Assembly (NCBI GenBank): GCA_049791475.1
Contig: JBAQZZ010000007.1
Location: forward strand, 1 to 7,128
Source: CAXBID01 sp049791475
GTDB taxonomy: Bacteria; Bacteroidota; Bacteroidia; Flavobacteriales; Flavobacteriaceae
Direction of reading: 5' to 3'
DNA: 7,128 nt
Shown here: piece after piece, positions 1-4,293 of the stretch
Layout of the letters: each line of letters begins with the position of its first letter
How positions within the stretch are numbered: position 1 is the stretch's first letter
Position numbers and translations under genes: made by a program
The notes under the pieces: generated by a model
Databases searched by the model: none
Seen by the model: the letters and a program-made list of their open reading frames with translations, nothing else
Told to the model about the DNA's origin: nothing

Positions 1-345
1 GATTGTGCCTTGTTAGATAAAAGTAAATATGAAGCACAAATTAACGATATTTTAAAAATTAGTATCGATAATATTTACCAATCTACAGAAGTTGTAGATA
101 AAGAAATTGCCGGTTATGGCGTTATAAACACCCTATTAAACACCTATACCCATGCCATAAATAACAGCTTCAATAATACGGCATCAAATTATGACAAACT
201 CATTTTAAAACGCTTACCAAAAACCATTAAAACGGAGCATTCCAGTTTATACCAACGCCTATCTAGTGTGTGTTATTACGTGTCACTTTTATCAGATAGT
301 AAAGCCATTTTAGAGTATAAAAAGATAAAAGGTATTGAGTTTTAA
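1..345 (+). CDS. dgt: Deoxyguanosinetriphosphate triphosphohydrolase, C-terminal part (5' end outside the window)
   Basis: The reading frame is open from base 1 to a TAA at 343-345, so about 114 C-terminal residues are visible and the catalytic HD domain lies outside the window. dGTPases cleave dGTP to deoxyguanosine and triphosphate in the cytoplasm and help set the dNTP pool. The assignment rests on the C-terminal pattern of the family: a GYGVINTLLNTY segment (the GY.V...LL region of the helical C-terminal domain), followed by LYQRL, then a helix ending in LLSDSKA, which matches the usual 'Y.R....DY...MTD.YA' ending, and a closing YKKIKGIEF resembling the family's terminal '.YKKL.GI'. From memory, dgt next to dxs is a common arrangement in Flavobacteriaceae, which supports the call. 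No catalytic residue can be checked here. A TTG at 10 could be read as a start, but the match to a dGTPase tail makes an internal position much more likely. Confidence 0.68.
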   Translation, partial: DCALLDKSKYEAQINDILKISIDNIYQSTEVVDKEIAGYGVINTLLNTYTHAINNSFNNTASNYDKLILKRLPKTIKTEHSSLYQRLSSVCYYVSLLSDSKAILEYKKIKGIEF

Positions 346-350
346 AACAA

Positions 351-395
351 TGTCATTTCGAGTGTCACACTAATAAAGTGTTATGTATCGAGAAG
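351..395. repeat. Degenerate dispersed repeat of the CATTTCGAG...TCGAGAA type
   Basis: Just past the dgt stop, the sequence begins TGTCATTTCGAGTG and ends ATCGAGAAGT, with a small hairpin in the middle (ACACT 367-371 against AGTGT 377-381, loop AATAA). Its outer motifs resemble an intergenic repeat I recall as frequent in Flavobacteriaceae genomes, usually a shorter TTTCGAG...CGAGAAA palindrome. Here the arms are imperfect, so it is probably a decayed or divergent copy. It may contribute to 3'-end formation or mRNA stability for dgt. Only this one copy is in the window, so the repeat status is inferred. Confidence 0.4.
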
Positions 396-397
396 TT

Positions 398-484
398 GGG
401 CGTTACCCCAAAAAGGGGTCGGGCTTTCACTACTCGCTTCCTCCTGCGTCGGCGAGCTCAAACATGCCGTTCAATCCCTAACGC
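398..484. repeat. GC-rich structured palindromic repeat element (GGGCGTTA...TAACGC type)
   Basis: This block of about 87 nt is far richer in G and C than anything around it. GCGTTA (400-405) pairs with TAACGC (479-484). Inside are a local hairpin CCCC-AAAAA-GGGG (406-418), a stem CGGGC (420-424) with GCCG (466-469) carrying one bulged G, and a terminal stem CTCGC (433-437) with GCGAG (452-456). The result is a cruciform or multi-branched fold. I recall elements that open GGGCGTTACC, continue GGTCGGGCTTTC and close ATCCCTAACGC as dispersed intergenic repeats in Flavobacteriaceae. Their function is not known to me; a mobile non-autonomous element, a folded-DNA recombination site and a transcription-end structure are all possible. 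No open reading frame of note crosses it. Confidence 0.6.
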
Positions 485-685
485 GATTATTTGTTAAGGC
501 AGTTTTATTCATGAAGTCTTTTTTTTATTTAGAAAGGAGTGAATAAATTTTAGAGTTTCGTTTAACGTGTTTAAGATTATTTTTTTGAGTAAAATATTTT
601 ATAAGGTATTGGCCTTAGTTCATTTGATGATAAAAAAATTAACATTTCGATATAATATCGTTTCGTTTATTTCGATTATATTTGT
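485..685. other. AT-rich gene-free leader region upstream of the toxin-antitoxin operon
   Basis: Together with the two repeats before it, this completes a 340-nt stretch without a convincing gene. It contains only trivial reading frames, long T runs (near 519-529 and 572-578), a short inverted repeat TAAGG (602-606) / CCTTA (613-617), and near its right end the palindrome and direct repeats described separately. No tRNA, riboswitch or small-RNA signature was recognised. It most likely holds the promoter and operator of the downstream antitoxin-toxin pair. Confidence 0.45.
644..684 (+). promoter_or_regulatory. Candidate promoter and autoregulatory operator of the toxin-antitoxin operon
   Basis: Three elements are packed immediately before the antitoxin start. 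A palindrome CGATAT-A-ATATCG lies at 648-660. The octamer ATTTCGAT occurs twice on the same strand, at 644-651 and 669-676, 25 nt apart. TATATTTG at 677-684 matches the Bacteroidetes -7 consensus TAnnTTTG exactly. A well-spaced -33 TTTG box is not evident, which weakens the promoter call. Type II antitoxins with DNA-binding domains usually repress their own operon by binding such repeats, so an operator role is a reasonable inference. Confidence 0.4.
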
Positions 686-1165
686 ATGACGAATAAAATA
701 AAATTAATTATGGAACACTTTAACGACATAAAAAAACCTTCTAAAAAAGAGCAGATTGCAGCTATGGAATCTTATAATGCTCTTGCCGCTACATTGGAGG
801 GATTACACTCTGAAAACCCAGAAATTGAAATTGAGGAAACTTCAGAAAAAATAAAGATCCCTTTAAAAGCTCTTAAATTGTTAGCAAAAATATTAAAGGC
901 TACAAGTCAAGGAAAACCTATTTCTGTAGTTCCTATTGCCACAGAAATGACTACTCAGGCAGCAGCTGAATTATTAGGCTGTTCAAGGCCTCATTTTGTT
1001 AAATTACTTGAGAAAGGACAGATTCCTTATACTATGGTTGGTAGACATCGTCGTGTTAAATTTCAGGATGTAATAGATTATAAGAAAGAAATGAAATTGA
1101 AACAGGAACAATTTCTTATCGATATGATGAAGTCTGACGAAGAATTAGGATTATATGATTCATAG
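686..1165 (+). CDS. Excisionase-family helix-turn-helix antitoxin (VapB50-like)
   Basis: This 159-residue protein is probably the antitoxin and autorepressor of the PIN toxin encoded next. Residues about 88-134 form an excisionase/MerR-like winged helix (HTH_17 type): TTQAAAELLGCSRPHF is the helix-turn-helix, followed by LLEKGQIPYTMVG and the basic wing GRHRRVKFQDVIDY. The N-terminal 75 residues are charged and mostly helical, and the tail after the wing ends in ELGLYDS, as in other members of this antitoxin group. It shares an 11-nt overlap with the toxin gene (ATG at 1155, antitoxin stop at 1163-1165), a sign of translational coupling. The ATG at 686 follows a TAnnTTTG box by one base, so an mRNA starting there would favour the in-frame ATG at 710 (residue 9); both starts remain possible. 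It is not a phage excisionase, since no integrase is nearby. Confidence 0.8.
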   Translation: MTNKIKLIMEHFNDIKKPSKKEQIAAMESYNALAATLEGLHSENPEIEIEETSEKIKIPLKALKLLAKILKATSQGKPISVVPIATEMTTQAAAELLGCSRPHFVKLLEKGQIPYTMVGRHRRVKFQDVIDYKKEMKLKQEQFLIDMMKSDEELGLYDS

Positions 1166-1718
1166 TGTGCGATTTACTTGTGTTCTAGATACAAACATTA
1201 TTTATCCAATCGAAATTAGAGATTTATTATTTTGGTTTGCACATTATGATTTATTTACTCCTAAATGGAGTAATCATATTTTTGATGAATGGGAAGATGT
1301 AATGGCAAGAAAAGGAGTGGCTAAAAGAGAAATTGAGAAAAGGACAAATTTTGCTAATTTAGCTTTTCCCGATGCGCTTGTTATTAATTATGAGCCTTTG
1401 ATTGATGGGTTGACTTTACCTGATGAAAAAGACCGTCATGTATTGGCAGCTGCAATAAAAACGAATGCAAATGTTATTGTAACGAATAATTTAAAAGATT
1501 TCCCAGAAAAATATTTGGCGTCTTTTGGATTAGTTGCTAAATCTGCGGATGATTTTATTGCGGATATAATAGATTTAAACCATGATAAAGCAATAGAGGC
1601 CTTTAGAAAATTAGTTTTGAATAGAAGAAACCCAGATTTGGATGAGTTTGAAGTTTTAGATAATTTAAGACAAAATGGATTAGTTGACTCTGCTAATTAT
1701 TTACATTCGTTAATTTAG
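1155..1718 (+). CDS. vapC: PIN-domain ribonuclease toxin (VapC50-like)
   Basis: A 187-residue PIN-domain protein, the likely toxin of a type II toxin-antitoxin pair. PIN toxins are Mg2+-dependent RNases that cut tRNA, rRNA or mRNA when freed from the antitoxin. The acidic active-site set is intact: D12 in VLDTN (with N14), E45 in the FDEWEDVM helix, D93 in LPDEKDRHVLAAA (D90 also acidic) and D115 in TNNLKDFP. The N-terminal PIN fold spans about residues 6-130. The remaining tail, with RRNPDLDEFEVLDNL and a final NGLVDSANYLHSL, resembles the C-terminal domain found in Mycobacterium VapC50-type toxins (...L..L...GL...A..L). The mycobacterial counterpart is also paired with an excisionase-like antitoxin, which supports the assignment. 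Start at 1155 is supported by overlap with the antitoxin gene. The gene ends 38 nt from the end of the convergent dxs, with no obvious terminator between them. RNA target unknown. Confidence 0.83.
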   Translation: MIHSVRFTCVLDTNIIYPIEIRDLLFWFAHYDLFTPKWSNHIFDEWEDVMARKGVAKREIEKRTNFANLAFPDALVINYEPLIDGLTLPDEKDRHVLAAAIKTNANVIVTNNLKDFPEKYLASFGLVAKSADDFIADIIDLNHDKAIEAFRKLVLNRRNPDLDEFEVLDNLRQNGLVDSANYLHSLI

Positions 1719-1756
1719 TGAAGTAACTCCAACTCAAAAAAATTCAAGAAGATTCT

Positions 1757-3511
1757 TTACAAAAGGTTGCTAAAAGCCTTAATCAAACTTTCAACATCCA
1801 AACCAACAAACTCTTGAAGTTCATCAACACTACCATGTTCAATAAAAGCATCAGGAACACCTAAAGTTTTAATAGTGTTTTTATAATTATTGGCTGATGC
1901 AAATTCTAAAATAGTACTTCCAAAACCACCTTTAATACTATTATCTTCAACGGTAATAATGGTATGGTAAGTTTTAAAAATAGTATCAAGTAGTTTCTCA
2001 TCCAAAGGTTTTACAAAACGCATATCGTAATGCGACACATTCAAATTTAAAATAGCTTCAGAAACATTTTGCGCCATAGTTCCTATACTTAAAACTGTTA
2101 AATGGTTACCTTTTTTTAGTTGAATACCTTTGCCTATTTCAATTTTAGAAAATGGCTGTTTCCAATCTAAAGTAATGCCACGCCCACGAGGATACCTAAT
2201 AGCAATTGGAAACTCTAAACCCAATTGTGCAGTGTACATCATGTTACGTAACTCAATTTCATTTCTAGGTGCAAAAATGATGAGGTTTGGAATGCATCGT
2301 AAAAACGATAAATCAAAAACACCATGATGTGTTGCGCCATCTTCACCAACCAAACCGGCTCTGTCTAAACAAAAAATAACTGGTAACTTTTGAATAGCCA
2401 CATCATGAATTATCTGGTCGTAAGCACGTTGTAAAAACGTGGAGTATATATTACAAAACGGTATTAAACCTTGTGTTGCCATACCAGCAGCAAGTGTAAC
2501 GGCGTGTTGTTCAGCAATACCTACATCAAAAGCGCGATCTGGAATTTCTTCCATCATATATTTCAACGAACTTCCAGTAGGCATTGCTGGCGTAATACCA
2601 ACTATTTTTTTATTTTTTTTGGCGAGTTCAACAATGGTTAGCCCAAAAACATCTTGATATTTTGGAGGGAACATCTCATTTGATTTCACTGGTAAATCGC
2701 CAGTTTTAGCATCAAACTTTCCTGGAGCATGATATTTTACTTGGTCTGCCTCAGCTTGTTTCAAGCCTTTACCTTTTGTAGTAATAATGTGTAAAAATTT
2801 AGGCCCTTTTATAGATTTTAATCGTTTTAATTCTGATATAATTTTATCGATATCATGCCCATCTATAGGTCCTGAATAATCAAAATTTAAGGCTTCAATA
2901 ATATTATTTCGCTTTTGAGTGCCTTTTTTAACGTTGGCTAAATATTGTTTAAGCGCACCAACACTTGGGTCTATTCCAATGGCATTATCATTTAAAATAA
3001 CCCATAAATTGGCATCGGTAACTCCAGCATGGTTTAAGCCTTCAAAAGCCATGCCTCCAGCAATACTAGCATCACCAATTACGGCTATATGTTGTTTTTC
3101 TAAATCGCCTTTTAATTTTGAAGCAATAGCCATACCTAAAGCCGCCGAAATAGATGTTGAAGCATGCCCAACACCAAAAGTATCATAAATACTTTCATCT
3201 CGTTTTGGAAATCCGCTTATGCCTCCAAGTTGGCGGTTGGTATGAAAATTATCGCGGCGTTCTGTTAAAATTTTATGACCGTAGGCTTGATGGCCAACAT
3301 CCCAAATCAATTGATCTTCGGGTGTGTTGAATACATAATGTAATGCAATAGTAAGTTCTACAACACCTAAACTAGCTCCTAAATGGCCTTCTTTAGTGGC
3401 AACAATATTTATAATGAATTCACGTAATTCTTTGGCAAGTTGAGGTAAGTCTTTTTGATTTAAAAGACGGAGTTCTTTTGGGGAATTTATGGTATTTAAA
3501 AGATTGCTCAT
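1757..3511 (-). CDS. dxs: 1-deoxy-D-xylulose-5-phosphate synthase
   Basis: Dxs condenses pyruvate and glyceraldehyde 3-phosphate to 1-deoxy-D-xylulose 5-phosphate using thiamine diphosphate and Mg2+. This is the committed step of the MEP isoprenoid pathway and also feeds thiamine and pyridoxal synthesis. With the start at 3511 (MSNLLN) the protein has 584 residues. Visible signatures are GHLGASLG with H43, DVGHQAYGHKILT (71-83), the ThDP/Mg motif GD147 through LNDN (173-176), and the pyrimidine domain with the catalytic Glu E334 in GIAEQHAV. A transketolase C-terminal domain follows. It is shorter than the E. coli enzyme (about 620) because the loop between the ThDP motif and the second domain is compact; GDA replaces the usual GDG, which I believe is common in Bacteroidetes Dxs. 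The frame stays open upstream to 3685, but that extension lies antisense to tadA and has no family similarity, so it is not used. Confidence 0.96.
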   Translation of the reverse strand: MSNLLNTINSPKELRLLNQKDLPQLAKELREFIINIVATKEGHLGASLGVVELTIALHYVFNTPEDQLIWDVGHQAYGHKILTERRDNFHTNRQLGGISGFPKRDESIYDTFGVGHASTSISAALGMAIASKLKGDLEKQHIAVIGDASIAGGMAFEGLNHAGVTDANLWVILNDNAIGIDPSVGALKQYLANVKKGTQKRNNIIEALNFDYSGPIDGHDIDKIISELKRLKSIKGPKFLHIITTKGKGLKQAEADQVKYHAPGKFDAKTGDLPVKSNEMFPPKYQDVFGLTIVELAKKNKKIVGITPAMPTGSSLKYMMEEIPDRAFDVGIAEQHAVTLAAGMATQGLIPFCNIYSTFLQRAYDQIIHDVAIQKLPVIFCLDRAGLVGEDGATHHGVFDLSFLRCIPNLIIFAPRNEIELRNMMYTAQLGLEFPIAIRYPRGRGITLDWKQPFSKIEIGKGIQLKKGNHLTVLSIGTMAQNVSEAILNLNVSHYDMRFVKPLDEKLLDTIFKTYHTIITVEDNSIKGGFGSTILEFASANNYKNTIKTLGVPDAFIEHGSVDELQEFVGLDVESLIKAFSNLL

Positions 3512-3518
3512 TAATTTA

Positions 3519-3526
3519 CAAATGTA
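3519..3526 (-). promoter_or_regulatory. Candidate dxs -7 promoter element
   Basis: On the minus strand this reads TACATTTG, an exact match to the Bacteroidetes -7 consensus TAnnTTTG, ending 7 nt before the dxs ATG. Transcription would start almost at the start codon, giving a very short or absent leader. No good -33 TTTG box is seen at the expected distance. The element also lies in the inverted repeat TTACA-AA-TGTAA (3516-3527). Confidence 0.35.
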
Positions 3527-3540
3527 ATATTTTGAAATTG

Positions 3541-3548
3541 TATTTTTG
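3541..3548 (+). promoter_or_regulatory. Candidate tadA -7 promoter element
   Basis: TATTTTTG fits TAnnTTTG exactly and ends 5 nt before the tadA ATG at 3554, again implying a near-leaderless message. The -33 box is not clear (a TTTG at 3531-3534 is too close). The region is AT-rich, so a chance match is possible. Confidence 0.3.
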
Positions 3549-3553
3549 TTACT

Positions 3554-4003
3554 ATGATAGAACCTTTTGACGACATTTATTTCATGAAAAAAGCCCTTCA
3601 AGAAGCAAATGCTGCTTTTGATAAAGGTGAAATACCAGTAGGTGCAGTTATCGTTATTGATAATAAAATAATAGCACGCGGACATAATTTAACCGAAACA
3701 TTAACCGATGTAACGGCACACGCAGAAATGCAAGCCATAACTGCTGCTGCAAATTTTTTAGGTGGAAAATATCTCCAGAATTGTACCTTGTATGTTACGT
3801 TAGAACCTTGCCAAATGTGTGCAGGTGCATTGTATTGGAGCCAGATTTCTAATATTGTTTATGGCGCAAGAGATGAAGAACGCGGTTGCATTACATTGAA
3901 AACAAAGCTGCATCCAAAAACAAAAATAAAAGGCGGTGTGTTGGCAGACGACGCTTCATCACTCTTAAAGCGGTTTTTTATTGAAAAGCGAAATTTGAAT
4001 TGA
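3554..4003 (+). CDS. tadA: tRNA-specific adenosine deaminase (wobble A34 to inosine)
   Basis: This 149-residue cytidine-deaminase-fold enzyme deaminates adenosine 34 of tRNA-Arg(ACG) to inosine, so that one tRNA reads several CGN codons. The zinc site is complete: H56 and catalytic proton-shuttle E58 in TAHAEMQA, and C86 and C89 in LEPCQMCAGA. N45 in RGHNLTE and the IPVGAVIV strand also match TadA. The C-terminal helix (DDASSLLKRFFIEKR) is the usual one that helps hold tRNA. Length is normal for a bacterial TadA. Generic cytidine or guanine deaminases are less likely because PCQMCAGA and the AARGHN-like region are TadA-type. The start MIEPFDD is favoured over M11 because flavobacterial TadA proteins typically begin this way. 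It is divergent from dxs with 42 nt between the starts and is apparently a single-gene unit. Confidence 0.94.
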   Translation: MIEPFDDIYFMKKALQEANAAFDKGEIPVGAVIVIDNKIIARGHNLTETLTDVTAHAEMQAITAAANFLGGKYLQNCTLYVTLEPCQMCAGALYWSQISNIVYGARDEERGCITLKTKLHPKTKIKGGVLADDASSLLKRFFIEKRNLN

Positions 4004-4011
4004 TTTTTATC

Positions 4012-4032
4012 ATCCTGAACTTGTTTCAGGAT
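4012..4032. terminator. Convergent-junction hairpin (ATCCTGAA...TTCAGGAT)
   Basis: A perfect 8-bp stem, ATCCTGAA (4012-4019) with TTCAGGAT (4025-4032), closes a 5-nt loop. It sits in the 34-nt gap between the convergent tadA and small membrane protein genes, so it can serve both. On the plus strand it is followed by CTCATTTAATATTTTTTCC, a loose T-rich stretch; on the minus strand by ATGATAAAAATCA, which is not a proper U tract. The same CCTGAACTTGTTTCAGG core is, from memory, a repeated intergenic hairpin in Flavobacteriaceae, so it may be a dispersed repeat doing terminator or mRNA-end duty. Confidence 0.6.
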
Positions 4033-4037
4033 CTCAT

Positions 4038-4283
4038 TTAATATTTTTTCCGCTTTTGATTTTCTCTCATTTTATCCAAATTTTCCTTGGTAAGCATATA
4101 ATCCTTGGGGTCTTTATCTTTCCATCTGTAATAAGAAAATAATGGAAATACTAAAAAAAATAATCCTGCTACACCAAAGCCAATAAATTTTTGTGAGTTT
4201 TCAGACTCTGTAAAAAAACCAGTAAGGATACTCCCGAAAGAGGCAATAAATAATATTAAAGTGATATATTTTATAGAAGTCAT
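4038..4283 (-). CDS. Small two-helix membrane protein of unknown function, downstream of the ClC gene
   Basis: An 81-residue protein of no recognised family. Two hydrophobic segments are evident: about residues 4-24 (IKYITLILFIASFGSILTGFF) and 33-52 (FIGFGVAGLFFLVFPLFSYY). A short polar turn (ESENSQK) lies between them, and a strongly charged C-terminal tail of about 28 residues with many Lys, Asp, Glu and Arg, ending KRKKY, follows. The basic tail suggests both termini face the cytoplasm. The start lies 10 nt after the ClC stop codon on the same strand, so the two are very likely cotranscribed and possibly translationally coupled. An accessory role for the channel is possible but unproven. 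The hydrophobic pattern and tight spacing support a real gene rather than a chance frame. Confidence 0.72.
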   Translation of the reverse strand: MTSIKYITLILFIASFGSILTGFFTESENSQKFIGFGVAGLFFLVFPLFSYYRWKDKDPKDYMLTKENLDKMRENQKRKKY

Positions 4284-4293
4284 TTATTAAATA

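Noticed and set aside
398..484. A functional tRNA gene
   Set aside because: The T-arm-like GTTCAATCCC and outer stem are suggestive, but there is no proper 7-bp acceptor stem, D-arm consensus or anticodon loop.
474..498. Integron attC-like core sites (CCCTAAC near the repeat end and GTTAAGG shortly after)
   Set aside because: Each misses one position of RYYYAAC / GTTRRRY, the spacing is too short for an attC, the outer palindrome has the opposite orientation, and no integrase is present.
511..546. Eleven-codon frame ATG...TAA (MKSFFYLERSE)
   Set aside because: Too short and without a supporting context; it is not a credible leader peptide for the genes that follow.
686..1165. Phage or integrative-element excisionase
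   Set aside because: The helix-turn-helix family matches, but there is no integrase or att pair nearby, and the overlap with a PIN toxin gene indicates an antitoxin.
1719..1756. Terminator between the toxin gene and dxs
   Set aside because: Only a 5-bp AAGAA/TTCTT pair with a 2-nt gap is present; it is too weak to call.
2130..3188. Plus-strand open frames at 2130-2327, 2439-2657 and 2919-3188
   Set aside because: All lie antisense within dxs, show no domain pattern, and read as translations of the complementary strand of conserved Dxs motifs.
3512..3685. Upstream extension of dxs by 58 codons to an ATG at 3685
   Set aside because: The extension lies antisense to the start of tadA, is not Dxs-like, and MSNLLN at 3511 fits the family N-terminus.
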